A stretch of DNA of 64,000 bases, from NCBI RefSeq assembly GCF_000737695.1, contig NZ_JPRM01000013.1, positions 60,758 to 124,757 on the forward strand, written 5' to 3'. Below are positions 35,837-44,355 of the stretch, in pieces. Below the pieces are notes generated by a model. That model had not been told where the DNA came from and searched no databases. It saw only the letters and a list, made by a program, of their open reading frames with translations. The position numbers were made by a program, and so were the translations under genes. The DNA comes from Flavobacterium hydatis. Its GTDB lineage: Bacteria; Bacteroidota; Bacteroidia; Flavobacteriales; Flavobacteriaceae. Every line of letters begins with the position of its first letter. Within the stretch, counting starts at the first letter, position 1.

Positions 35837-36627
35837 GAATATCATTAAGACCTAAATTAACCGTAGTAGGAGCAGGGCCAGGAGATGTAGAGTTAATTAC
35901 GATTAAGGCGATAAAAGCATTAGAGAATGCAGATGTAGTTTTGTACGATGCTTTGGTAAACGAAGAATTATTAAAATATGCTACAAATGCAGAAATTGTT
36001 TTTGTAGGGAAACGTTTAGGATGTCATGCATATAGCCAAGATCAGATAAATGAATTAATTGTATCGATGGCAAATCGTTACGGTCATGTTGTTCGGTTAA
36101 AAGGAGGAGATTCTTTTGTATTTGGGCGAGGTATTGAAGAAATAGAATATGCCCAAAAGTTTAATCTGGAAACAGATGTTGTTCCCGGAATTTCATCGGC
36201 ATTAGGAGTTCCTGCAACAAACGGGATTAGTTTGACACAACGAGAAATAGCCGAAAGTTTTTGGGTTATTACAGGAACGACCGCTGATCATAAATTATCA
36301 AAAGATATAAATTTAGCATCGCAATCGGCAGCAACGGTTGTTATACTAATGGGAATGCATAAACTAGAGGAGATAATTGCATTGTATCAAAAAAACAGAA
36401 CGGATGATTTACCTGTCTCGATTATTCAAAACGGAACAAAAGACAATCAGAAGAAAGTTACAGGAACGATTAGTACAATCGTTAAACTAGTTAAGGATAA
36501 AGAAATAGCTTCGCCAGCAATAATTGTTATTGGAGAAGTAGTAAGAAATATATTAGAACTAAGCTCCTACTTTGAAGAATACTTAGAAGATGAGTTTATT
36601 TATCAGAATTTAAATTTAAAGCCATGA
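35833..36627 (+). CDS. cobA: Uroporphyrinogen-III C-methyltransferase
   Basis: 264 residues. KLTVVGAGPGDVELITIKAIKAL, VVRLKGGDSFVFGRG and VVPGISSALGVPATNGISLTQR are SUMT motifs. It makes precorrin-2 for sirohaem. Its place within the Moco genes points to a sirohaem nitrite (or sulfite) reductase elsewhere in the genome. Overlaps both neighbours by four bases. Confidence 0.96.
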   Translation: MRISLRPKLTVVGAGPGDVELITIKAIKALENADVVLYDALVNEELLKYATNAEIVFVGKRLGCHAYSQDQINELIVSMANRYGHVVRLKGGDSFVFGRGIEEIEYAQKFNLETDVVPGISSALGVPATNGISLTQREIAESFWVITGTTADHKLSKDINLASQSAATVVILMGMHKLEEIIALYQKNRTDDLPVSIIQNGTKDNQKKVTGTISTIVKLVKDKEIASPAIIVIGEVVRNILELSSYFEEYLEDEFIYQNLNLKP

Positions 36628-36860
36628 TAGAGGTTAAATATTTTGGTGCTGTAGCTGAAAAAACAAATTGCCCAACAGAGAAAGTTCCTTTGGGGGATTT
36701 ATCATTGAAACAATTATTAAACGATTTAGATAAAAAATATCAGTTAAATACACTTTCGTTTAGTATAGCAATCAATCAGAAGATAGTACCAAAAACAACT
36801 GATTATGAATTAAAAAGCAATGATATAATTGCTTTATTACCACCATTTGCAGGTGGATAA
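36624..36860 (+). CDS. moaD: Molybdopterin synthase small subunit (MoaD/ThiS-like)
   Basis: 78 residues ending in LLPPFAGG, the Gly-Gly tail that becomes a thiocarboxylate. The N-terminal VKYFGAVAEKTNC resembles MoaD. Coupled to cobA by ATGA overlap and followed after 11 bases by its likely activating E1 enzyme. Confidence 0.92.
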   Translation: MIEVKYFGAVAEKTNCPTEKVPLGDLSLKQLLNDLDKKYQLNTLSFSIAINQKIVPKTTDYELKSNDIIALLPPFAGG

Positions 36861-36871
36861 ATACATTTAAT

Positions 36872-37948
36872 ATGTCAGCATTACGATATAATCGACAAAT
36901 TATACTTCCAGAAGTTGGAGAAATTGGTCAGCAAAAAATGCTTAAAGCAAAAGTATTGGTAATTGGCGCAGGAGGTTTAGCATCGGCGATATTACCTTAT
37001 TTGGCAGCTGCAGGTGTAGGTGAAATAGGAATTGTAGACGATGATGTAATCGAGTTGAGTAATTTGCATCGTCAGGTTATTTATAAAAATGATGCAGTCG
37101 GAAAAAGCAAAGTGCTAGAGGCAAAACGCATGGCTAATGAATTAAATCCAACAGCTAAAATAAATGCAATAACCGAAAGATTATCAGGTAATAATGCACT
37201 TGATTTATTTATAGATTATGATATAGTAGTTGATGCAACGGATAATCTATCAACAAAATATCTTATAAATGATGCTTGTTGTGTTGTAAATAAACCATTA
37301 GTTTACGGTTCTATTTATAGGTTTGAAGGGCAAGTTTCGGTCTTTAATTATAAAAACGGACCTACATATCGTTGCTTGTATCCAGATGAAAACAGCCAAT
37401 CTTTAAATTGTAATGATGCAGGAGTAATTGGAATTTCGGTAGGGATTATCGGAATGTTACAAGCAAATGAGGTTATAAAAATGATTTTAGGAATAGGCGA
37501 TGTGTTGAGAGGTAAAATACTGGTTTATAATTTATTGGACAACGAACAGCAAAAATATGACTTTGAAAAAAAGGAAAGTTTAGTTATTAATAAATCTGCT
37601 TTTGAAGCAAAATATAAAGTAATTGAAAATCAAGGGGAAGAAATAGCAGCCGAAACCATTTTGGATAAAATAGATGCAAATGAAGTTATTTTTTTAGATG
37701 TTAGGAATTTAGGAGAACTTCCAGAAATTAATTTCAAGAATAAAATTCAAATCCCGTTATTGAGTTTAGAAGATGAAATAGGAAAACTGAATAAAAGTCA
37801 AACTATTTATGTTTTCTGTCAATCAGGAATAAGAAGTAAAATGGCAACGGAATTACTTAAAAAGCATCAGTTTAAAAATGTAAAAAGTATAATTGGAGGA
37901 GCTTTAATTTTGAATCAGTTATTAGCAGAAGGTTCAAAGGCTTTTTAA
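36872..37948 (+). CDS. moeB: MoeB/ThiF-like adenylyltransferase with C-terminal rhodanese domain
   Basis: 358 residues. The E1-like domain (1-235) has RYNRQIILPEVGEIGQQKM, VLVIGAGGLASAILPYLAAA and DATDNLSTKYLINDAC. The rhodanese domain (about 260-355) has the active Cys in VFCQSGIRSKMA. It should adenylate MoaD and pass sulfur to it. The CxxC pairs that bind zinc in E. coli MoeB are not present (only RCLYPD and NCNDAG remain), so the zinc site seems lost. A long repeat-filled gap follows. Confidence 0.92.
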   Translation: MSALRYNRQIILPEVGEIGQQKMLKAKVLVIGAGGLASAILPYLAAAGVGEIGIVDDDVIELSNLHRQVIYKNDAVGKSKVLEAKRMANELNPTAKINAITERLSGNNALDLFIDYDIVVDATDNLSTKYLINDACCVVNKPLVYGSIYRFEGQVSVFNYKNGPTYRCLYPDENSQSLNCNDAGVIGISVGIIGMLQANEVIKMILGIGDVLRGKILVYNLLDNEQQKYDFEKKESLVINKSAFEAKYKVIENQGEEIAAETILDKIDANEVIFLDVRNLGELPEINFKNKIQIPLLSLEDEIGKLNKSQTIYVFCQSGIRSKMATELLKKHQFKNVKSIIGGALILNQLLAEGSKAF

Positions 37949-38285
37949 AAGGGACAAAGGTTCAAAGGTTTTAAAAAAAGGTGCTAAGGTTCTGAGATTC
38001 TAAGTTTCTAAGAATATTAGCTTTTGCGGTTCTTAGCTTTGTGAACTTTGCGTAAATCTTTGTGAACTTTGCGGTTAGTTTTTTAGCCACAGATTTAAAA
38101 GATTAAAAGAATTTAAAAAAAGGCGCTAAGGTTCTAAGTTTCTAAGAATTTAAGCTTTGCGAACTTTGCGTAAATCTTTGTAAACTTTGCGGTTAATTTC
38201 TTAGCCACAGTTTAAAATAGAATTAGTGATAATTAGAGAAATTCGTGGTTGAAAAACTTTTAGCCATGACATAAAAATAAAAATA
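37949..38285. repeat. Dispersed TTTGCG...GCGGTTA repeats, two copies
   Basis: Two copies of the family in the moeB-moaE gap: about 37945-38090 (GGGACAAAGGTTCAAAGG ... GTGAACTTTGCGGTTAG) and 38110-38205 (AAGGTTCTAAGTTTCTAAG ... AACTTTGCGGTTAATTTC). Each copy is followed by TTAGCCACAG. No gene is seen here. Confidence 0.7.
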
Positions 38286-38717
38286 ATGAGTAAAAATGTA
38301 TTTGTAGAAGGACCAATTTCTTCTGAATTTATAGCCGAATCTATTGCGAAGCATCAATCGAAACATACTATTGGTGCACATAATATTTTTTTAGGACAAG
38401 TTCGTGCCGATGTTATTCATGACAATACCGTAGTGGCTATTGATTATTCGGCTTATACCGATATGGCAAATGAAGCTTTGCATACAATTAGAGAAAAAGC
38501 ATTTGCCAAATATGATTTAACATGCATGCATATTTATCATAGTCTGGGCGTAGTAAAAGCGGGTGAGATTTGTTTATTTGTTTTTGTTTCGGCTACAAGA
38601 CGCAAACAAGTTTATGAAGCTACAGAAGCTATTGTAAATTGGATAAAAACCGATGTGCCCATTTTTGGCAAAGAATTATTTGAAAACGATACTTTCATCT
38701 GGAAGCAAAATACCTAG
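38286..38717 (+). CDS. moaE: Molybdopterin synthase large subunit
   Basis: 143 residues. GAHNIFLGQVRAD, VVAIDYSAYTDMANEAL, HIYHSLGVVKAGEICLFVFVSATRRKQVYEA and PIFGKELFENDTFIWKQN are MoaE motifs, with the catalytic Lys residues in the last part. Together with MoaD it adds the two sulfurs to cPMP. It is separated from moaCB by three bases. Confidence 0.95.
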   Translation: MSKNVFVEGPISSEFIAESIAKHQSKHTIGAHNIFLGQVRADVIHDNTVVAIDYSAYTDMANEALHTIREKAFAKYDLTCMHIYHSLGVVKAGEICLFVFVSATRRKQVYEATEAIVNWIKTDVPIFGKELFENDTFIWKQNT

Positions 38718-38720
38718 AAA

Positions 38721-39635
38721 ATGGTTGATATTACCCATAAAATAAATACGTTACGTTCAGCAACCGCAACCGCAATTGTAAAAGTAAGCCAACAAGCTAC
38801 TATTGATGCAGTTGTAAATAATTTAGTGCCAAAAGGAAATGTAATGGAAATGGCAAAAACAGCAGGATTATTTGCTGTAAAAAACACCCATTTATCCATT
38901 CCGGATTGTCATCCGATTCCAATCGAATTTACATCTGTAGAATATAAAATTGAGGGGTTAACTATCGAAATTATATTTAGAGTTAAAACGGTTTACAAAA
39001 CAGGAGTAGAGGTTGAGGCAATGCATGGAGCATCAATTGTGGCGCTTACAATGTATGATATGCTTAAACCAATTGATAAAGAGATTGAGATATCTACAAT
39101 AAAATTAATTAATAAAGAAGGTGGGAAATCGTCATTTAAGAATCGTTTTCCAACAACAATAAAAGCAGCAGTTTTTGTATGTTCTGATTCTATTTTTGCA
39201 GGCGATAAAGAAGATCGTTCGGGTAAAATTATTGTTGAAAAACTAGAATCTTATGGAGTAGAAACGGCACATTATGAGATTATTCCTGATGAGGTCGATA
39301 TTATTCAGGAAAGAACTAAAGCTTACGCAAAAGAGAATCAGTTAGTGATTTTTACAGGAGGAACAGGTTTGTCACCACGTGATGTAACTCCCGAAGCACT
39401 AGCACCGTTATTAGAAAGTCGTATTCCGGGTATCGAAGAAGCAGTTCGTAATTACGGGCAACAGCGTATGCCGTACGCTATGTTGTCACGTACAGTTGCA
39501 GGAACTCTAGGGAAGACTTTAGTATTGGCTTTGCCGGGATCAACAAATGGAGCAAGAGAATCTATGGATGCTATTTTTCCGCATGTTTTACATGTATTTC
39601 ATATTTTAAAAGGCAATAATCATGATGCCAAATAA
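38721..39635 (+). CDS. moaCB: Bifunctional cyclic pyranopterin synthase / molybdopterin adenylyltransferase-like (MoaC-MoaB fusion)
   Basis: 304 residues. The MoaC part (1-150) has MVDITHKINTLRSATATAIV, CHPIPIEFTSVE and GVEVEAMHGASIVALTMYDM. The MoaB/MogA part (about 155-300) has FVCSDSIFAGDKEDRSGKII, IFTGGTGLSPRDVTPEAL and ALPGSTNGARESM. Such fusions are recurrent in Bacteroidota. Its end overlaps the moaA start by 14 bases. Confidence 0.94.
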   Translation: MVDITHKINTLRSATATAIVKVSQQATIDAVVNNLVPKGNVMEMAKTAGLFAVKNTHLSIPDCHPIPIEFTSVEYKIEGLTIEIIFRVKTVYKTGVEVEAMHGASIVALTMYDMLKPIDKEIEISTIKLINKEGGKSSFKNRFPTTIKAAVFVCSDSIFAGDKEDRSGKIIVEKLESYGVETAHYEIIPDEVDIIQERTKAYAKENQLVIFTGGTGLSPRDVTPEALAPLLESRIPGIEEAVRNYGQQRMPYAMLSRTVAGTLGKTLVLALPGSTNGARESMDAIFPHVLHVFHILKGNNHDAK

Positions 39636-40629
39636 CACAGTTTTAACAGATGGTTTTGGGCGTAAGCACAACTACTTGCGTATTTCACTTATTGAGAAAT
39701 GCAATTTGCGTTGTACATATTGCATGCCTGCTGACGGAATTACATTAACTCCAAAAAATGAGTTAATGACTGCCGATGAGGTTTTTGCTATCGCACAAAC
39801 ATTTGTACAAAACGGTGTTGATAAAATCCGATTAACAGGAGGAGAACCACTTTTAAGAAAAGACTTCCCTGAAATTATTTCAAAATTAGCAAGTCTCAAT
39901 ATAAAACTTTCTCTTACCACAAATGGTATTTTGATAGACCGACATTTAGACGTTTTAAAGCAATTTAATGTTCGAGATATTAATTTGAGTCTGGATACAT
40001 TAATTGCTTCAAAATTCAATTCGATAACGCTTCGTGATCAGTTTGAGAAAGTAATTGACAACTTGCATTTACTTTTAAATAATGATTTTAATGTAAAAGT
40101 AAATGTCGTTCTGATAAAAGGATTTAATGATGATGAGGTTATCGATTTTATTAAACTAACAGAGTTTTTACCCTTATCCATTCGGTTTATAGAGTTTATG
40201 CCTTTTGCAGGAAATGCATGGGATAAAAGCAAAATGGTTTCTCAAAAACAAATTTTAGAAACTCTTGCAAATCATTATAGCCCATCTCAAATTGAAAAGT
40301 TAGAAGATGAAAAAAACTTCACAGCCAGAACTTTTAAGATAAAAGATTATCAAGGTAGTTTTGGAATTATTAGTTCAGTAACAAATCCGTTTTGTGATAG
40401 TTGCAATAGAATCCGCCTTACAGCAAATGGTAAAATAAAAAACTGTTTGTTCTCTAATACCGAAACGGATTTATTGACTCCTTTTAGAAATGGAGAAGGA
40501 ATTACCGATTTGATTTCTGAAGCAATTGATAGTAAGAAAAAAGTAAGAGCAGGAATGACTACAATAAAAGAATTAAACAACCCAAATTTAAACCAAGACA
40601 ATCGCAGTATGATTACTATTGGCGGGTAG
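39622..40629 (+). CDS. moaA: GTP 3',8-cyclase
   Basis: 335 residues. The radical SAM cluster is C27-x3-C31-x2-C34 (CNLRCTYC). The second cluster is in CDSCNRIRLTANGKIKNCLF. The C-terminus ends in TIGG, and the Gly-Gly tail is needed for activity in the family. It starts the pathway from GTP to cPMP with MoaC. The start may be either of the two consecutive ATGs. It is the last gene of the Moco group. Confidence 0.96.
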   Translation: MMPNNTVLTDGFGRKHNYLRISLIEKCNLRCTYCMPADGITLTPKNELMTADEVFAIAQTFVQNGVDKIRLTGGEPLLRKDFPEIISKLASLNIKLSLTTNGILIDRHLDVLKQFNVRDINLSLDTLIASKFNSITLRDQFEKVIDNLHLLLNNDFNVKVNVVLIKGFNDDEVIDFIKLTEFLPLSIRFIEFMPFAGNAWDKSKMVSQKQILETLANHYSPSQIEKLEDEKNFTARTFKIKDYQGSFGIISSVTNPFCDSCNRIRLTANGKIKNCLFSNTETDLLTPFRNGEGITDLISEAIDSKKKVRAGMTTIKELNNPNLNQDNRSMITIGG

Positions 40630-40860
40630 TTTTTTTTTGTTCAGAGGCTCAAAGGTTCAGAGGTTCAAAGAAGCAAAGGTTTCTGTAGAGGCGCACCGCA
40701 TTGCGTCTACGTAATATTGGTCTATTCATAATATAATTATATGTCAGGCGGAGTCGAAGCCTGATTAGTATCATCTATAAAATGATTCAATTTAGTTTAC
40801 GCAAAACACCTTTGTCAAAGTTCAAAACTTTGACAAAGGTTACGATGGGGACTACTTAGT
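40630..40860. repeat. Mixed repeat cluster after moaA
   Basis: Contains a purine-rich GGTTCAGAGGTTCAAAG tract (40640-40680), a diverged copy of the GC-rich palindrome (40685-40711), part of the CGGAGTCGAAGCCTGA family (40746-40764) and the perfect hairpin at 40808-40840. No gene is seen. Confidence 0.65.
40808..40840. repeat. ACCTTTGTCAAAGTT hairpin repeat, copy 2 (perfect)
   Basis: Perfect 15-base arms ACCTTTGTCAAAGTT and AACTTTGACAAAGGT around a CAA loop. Same family as 32968-33016. Confidence 0.75.
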
Positions 40861-40900
40861 CTGCATCCAGAATAAGCAAAGTTAAAACCTCTCCAAACAA

Positions 40901-40934
40901 AAAAAGGTTCAACTTTTTAAAGTCAAACCTTTTC
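40901..40934 (-). terminator. Terminator of the Lys-rich protein gene
   Basis: Inverted repeat AAAAGGTT-c-AACTTT / AAAGT-c-AAACCTTTT ending close to the stop codon at 40941. Confidence 0.7.
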
Positions 40935-40940
40935 TTAAAA

Positions 40941-41624
40941 TTATTTTTTCTTTTTCGATTTTGATTTCGATTTTTTCGCCTTCTTTTTGGCTATTTTTTT
41001 TGCTTTAGCTTTTTCCTTTGCTTTCTTAGCTTTTTCTTTCTTTTTGGTTTTAGCTTTAAGTTTAGCTTTTTTAGCTTTCTCTTTCTTCTTGTCCTTTTTA
41101 GCTTTTTCTTTTTTCTTAGCTAATTTCTTTTTTTCTTTCTCTTTGTCCTTATCCTTGTCTTTCATCTTTTTCTTCTTTTTATCTTTAGATTTTTCTTTAA
41201 TGATTTCTCCTATTGCATCAACTAAATTGCCTGTATTAGGCGCTGTGACTTTTTTATCTTTTGCTGCTACAGTTGGTTTATCGACTATTGTTTTTTCTAC
41301 TGCTTTTACAACAGGAGTAGCCACTTTTTTGGCGGGAGTAGCTTGAGGTGATTTTATTGGTATAGGAGTTGTCTCTGTAGTTTGTGTAGCAGATTTTGCT
41401 GGTACAGCTTTTTTTACAGGAGGTTTTGGTGCAACTTTTACTGGTGCAGTCGTTGCTTTGGCTGCAGGTTTAGCTGTCGTTGTTTTTCTAACGGGAGCTT
41501 TTCTAACTGGTGTTTTTACTACTGGAGGTGTTGTAGGTTTTTTGTCTTCTACAATTGGTTGAACGTCATCTGTTTTGGGTAAATCAGTATTTTGAGTAAT
41601 ACCTTCGGTCGCTTTTTTTTCCAT
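40941..41624 (-). CDS. Lys/Ala-rich histone H1-like protein
   Basis: 227 residues of low complexity. The N-terminal half is rich in Pro, Thr, Val and Lys (KTPVRKAPVRKTTTAKPAAK); the C-terminal half is nearly all Lys, Ala, Asp and Glu (KKEKAKKAKEKAKAKKIAKK). This resembles bacterial H1-like proteins that bind DNA non-specifically. It has no folded domain or signal peptide. An open frame on the other strand here is only a consequence of the biased codons. Function is inferred from composition alone. Confidence 0.7.
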   Translation of the reverse strand: MEKKATEGITQNTDLPKTDDVQPIVEDKKPTTPPVVKTPVRKAPVRKTTTAKPAAKATTAPVKVAPKPPVKKAVPAKSATQTTETTPIPIKSPQATPAKKVATPVVKAVEKTIVDKPTVAAKDKKVTAPNTGNLVDAIGEIIKEKSKDKKKKKMKDKDKDKEKEKKKLAKKKEKAKKDKKKEKAKKAKLKAKTKKKEKAKKAKEKAKAKKIAKKKAKKSKSKSKKKK

Positions 41625-41794
41625 ATGATATTGGCTTTATAATTGAAAACTTTTGAAGTTAGTAATGATGAAAGATTAAGAATGTGTCTAAATTGTTAAC
41701 TTTCAGTTAAGTAAATATAATCAATATAAATGTATTGCAATGTTAAGTTTTTCATCAATCATACGTCTTTTGATTTTTTTTATACATTATATGC

Positions 41795-41834
41795 AAAAAA
41801 AATCCCCTTTGCTTTGTGGCAAAAGGGAAGTTTT
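41795..41834 (-). terminator. Terminator of the porin gene
   Basis: Minus-strand stem CCCTTTTGC / GCAAAGGGG (one G-T pair) followed by ATTTTTTTT, 28 bases after the porin stop. Confidence 0.85.
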
Positions 41835-41861
41835 AAAATTGAATTTAAAGATGAATGCTTT

Positions 41862-43130
41862 TTATTTTTTGTAAGTAAATATTCTTGGATTTACAGAAAT
41901 CATTAACCAAGCCCAGTTATTGGTATGTCCTGCATATCCAGGAGCTTTTAAAACTTCTAAAGTTTTAGTACCAAACATTTGAGAATAACCTCCTGTAAGT
42001 GTGATCTCTTTTTTGAAATTGAATCCAGCTGTAAAGTCAACCTCAGTTCCTAAATAAGAGTCCATTTTTTTGTTATCTACAACTACATCAGCAGCAGATA
42101 AGAATACGTGTGGCATTAATGCAAATTGCCATTTTTTTACATTGTAGTTGAATTTCAAAGAAGCATCTTGTAAACCAACGCTGTTTTGATGACCACCTCC
42201 AACATAAAAATAATCCATATAACCATTGAATGCATGATTGGTACCAAAAATAGGGTTGAATGATTTGATAACTGTACTTCCGTCATTTGTATCTTTTCCT
42301 GATAGATATTCGTAACCAATACCAGCTTTAAATGAATCTGTTACGCTGTATGCAACGTTTAGAGCTCCATCCCAAGCGCTAACATGTTTGTCTGCACTTT
42401 TTCCGGTTTGACCGTAGAAACTTAAGTTACCATCAAATTTTTTGTCTTTGTAAGTCAGGTAAGTCCCAAAAGTTTGTTTGTAATCAATTAGTAATTTTTT
42501 GTCGACATCATTATTCATATACTCATAACCAGTATTCAAAACTAATAGACTAATTCCTAATTTGTCTACATTAGTATGATACCATGCATATTGCATTGCT
42601 TTATAGTTGCCTACTGTGTATGGAGTTTGAAAAGTGTTTTCGGCGTCAGAGTTATAGGCTAATCCCATATCAAGTTGATGATTTTTTGGGTGAAACGAAA
42701 CCATTAAGGCGTCGTGACTTTGTCCTTGTTGCAACCAGTCAATTTCTCCCATAATACGTTGATTGTCGTATGAAAGTACTTGGCGACCAGCTCTTGCGCT
42801 CCATTTTTCACTTATATCATATTGTGCCCATGCTTCAAAAACGGCTACACCATTTACATCTTTCGTTGTAGTTGTTCCCACATCTCCCCATGTTCTAATA
42901 TTCTGAAAAGTTAATTTTACTTTTAGTTGGTCCTGTGCAAAGTTTAAATTTAACCTAGAGCGTTGAGAAACAAAGGATGTTGCTTCCTGACCATATGGGA
43001 TAAGCGTTTTATATCCGTTCCTATATTCATAGCGGGGTCTAAGCTGTAAATTTGCGTCAAATTCCTGTGCTTGCATATCAACGCCTATGCTTACTAATAT
43101 TAATAAAGCGATAATTTTTATTTTTTTCAT
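41862..43130 (-). CDS. Alginate-export/porin-family outer-membrane protein
   Basis: 422 residues from ATG at 43130; the frame is open to 43169, but the signal peptide MKKIKIIALLILVSIGVDMQ fixes the later start. The protein is full of short alternating strands typical of beta barrels (DANLQLRPRYEYRNGYKT, WSARAGRQVLSYDNQRIMGE, ITLTGGYSQMFGTKTLEVL) and ends in an aromatic strand. GRQVLSYDNQRIMGEIDW is shared by AlgE-like 'alginate export' porins of Bacteroidota. It lies near the nitrate and Moco genes and may serve anion uptake rather than alginate; this is inference. Confidence 0.82.
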   Translation of the reverse strand: MKKIKIIALLILVSIGVDMQAQEFDANLQLRPRYEYRNGYKTLIPYGQEATSFVSQRSRLNLNFAQDQLKVKLTFQNIRTWGDVGTTTTKDVNGVAVFEAWAQYDISEKWSARAGRQVLSYDNQRIMGEIDWLQQGQSHDALMVSFHPKNHQLDMGLAYNSDAENTFQTPYTVGNYKAMQYAWYHTNVDKLGISLLVLNTGYEYMNNDVDKKLLIDYKQTFGTYLTYKDKKFDGNLSFYGQTGKSADKHVSAWDGALNVAYSVTDSFKAGIGYEYLSGKDTNDGSTVIKSFNPIFGTNHAFNGYMDYFYVGGGHQNSVGLQDASLKFNYNVKKWQFALMPHVFLSAADVVVDNKKMDSYLGTEVDFTAGFNFKKEITLTGGYSQMFGTKTLEVLKAPGYAGHTNNWAWLMISVNPRIFTYKK

Positions 43131-43568
43131 AACAGTGTTATTTATATATGATGTAAATTTAAAGGACAAAAAGGTCTTTTTCTGTGATAAAAATCATGTA
43201 ATCAAAATTTATTGCAAATTATTGTTATGTATTGTTTTAACATGCTACACTTTAGCTAATATTTTAATTATTACTAGATGCGTTTTTATTAAGTAGGTTG
43301 CTAAAAGAATAAATCGAAGAACTGGGGTAAAAGTTACCAATAAAGATATAGTATTTATTTGTAACTGTAAGATTTTTAATGTTTTATAGGAAAAAGTAAA
43401 ATGGGTGAGAAGTAAGCTGTTGCGAAAAAAGCAATAAGTATGGATAAGATAAAGAGACTTAATCCTGATAGATACTTATATTGGATGTAGGTAAAAAACT
43501 AATTTATGTATTTTGTAGTAAGTATAAATACTTGTTTCCAGTAGTTGTAGGAATCGTGTTGTTTTAGT
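43131..43568. other. Gene-free region between porin and response regulator
   Basis: About 440 AT-rich bases. I find no plausible gene, tRNA or member of the repeat families; it presumably holds the porin promoter. Confidence 0.4.
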
Positions 43569-44228
43569 TTAAATCAAAGAATATTCGGTAGCTTTATTAG
43601 ATAGCTCCATTAGATTTTTTACTTTGAGTTTTTTCATTAAATTAAAACGATGAACTTCGGCAGTTCTTTTACTAATATTCAGAGTTTCGGCGATTTCTTT
43701 GTTTCCCTTTCCAGTTAATAATAGTTTAAGAATTTCTCTTTCTCTTCTGGTAATCATCGTTTCTTCACCAGAAGATTGTCTCAAATCAACATTGAAATTG
43801 TTGTTAAGAAGTTGCTTGATTAATATTGCCGATATATCACCGCTAAAGTATTTACCTCCCATAGCGACAGTATGTAGCGCTTTTAAAAATTCTTCTTTAC
43901 TAGAACCTTTTAATAAATAACCATCTGCACCTGCTTTAATAGATTTTAAAACATACTCTTCAGATTCGTGCATAGTTAGTATGATTATTTTAACAGACTG
44001 ATTCTGTTCTCTAAGTCTTTCTACTACTTCTATGCCAGTTAAGTGTGGCATTCTAATATCTACTATAAGTAAATCGGGTTGTTTGTTTATAACAATTTCC
44101 AGAGCTTCTAAGCCATCTGCTGCTTCTCCAACTACCTCAATGTTAGATTCGTTCTTTAATAATGATTTAATACCATCTCTTACAAATACATGGTCATCTG
44201 CCAGAACAACGCGAATAATATCTGCCAT
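43569..44228 (-). CDS. NarL/FixJ-type response regulator
   Basis: 219 residues. The receiver domain (1-125) has the acidic pair D11/D12, phospho-acceptor D57 in LLIVDIRMP, and K in the LLKGSSKEEF region. The LuxR-type HTH (about 153-215) has TRREREILKLLLTGKGNKEIAETL and SKRTAEVHRFNLMKKL. No histidine kinase is adjacent, so it is an orphan in this window. Being close to nitrate genes, it could be the NarL/NreC-like controller, but position alone is weak support. Confidence 0.92.
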   Translation of the reverse strand: MADIIRVVLADDHVFVRDGIKSLLKNESNIEVVGEAADGLEALEIVINKQPDLLIVDIRMPHLTGIEVVERLREQNQSVKIIILTMHESEEYVLKSIKAGADGYLLKGSSKEEFLKALHTVAMGGKYFSGDISAILIKQLLNNNFNVDLRQSSGEETMITRREREILKLLLTGKGNKEIAETLNISKRTAEVHRFNLMKKLKVKNLMELSNKATEYSLI

Positions 44229-44355
44229 TTTACTTAATTTAGAAATTAGAATTTACGTATATTCTTCTAGATTATTATGCTAATATACGTAATTCTTAAT
44301 TTTCTTGATATGGTATTAATTTAAAAGTAAAATTGTGTGGTAGGAAAACAATAAA

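Noticed and set aside
40987..41346. 119-codon plus-strand open frame opposite the Lys-rich gene
   Set aside because: It is a mirror of AAA/GCT-rich codons (Phe/Leu/Ser-rich translation) and has no family features; the minus-strand frame is the coherent one.
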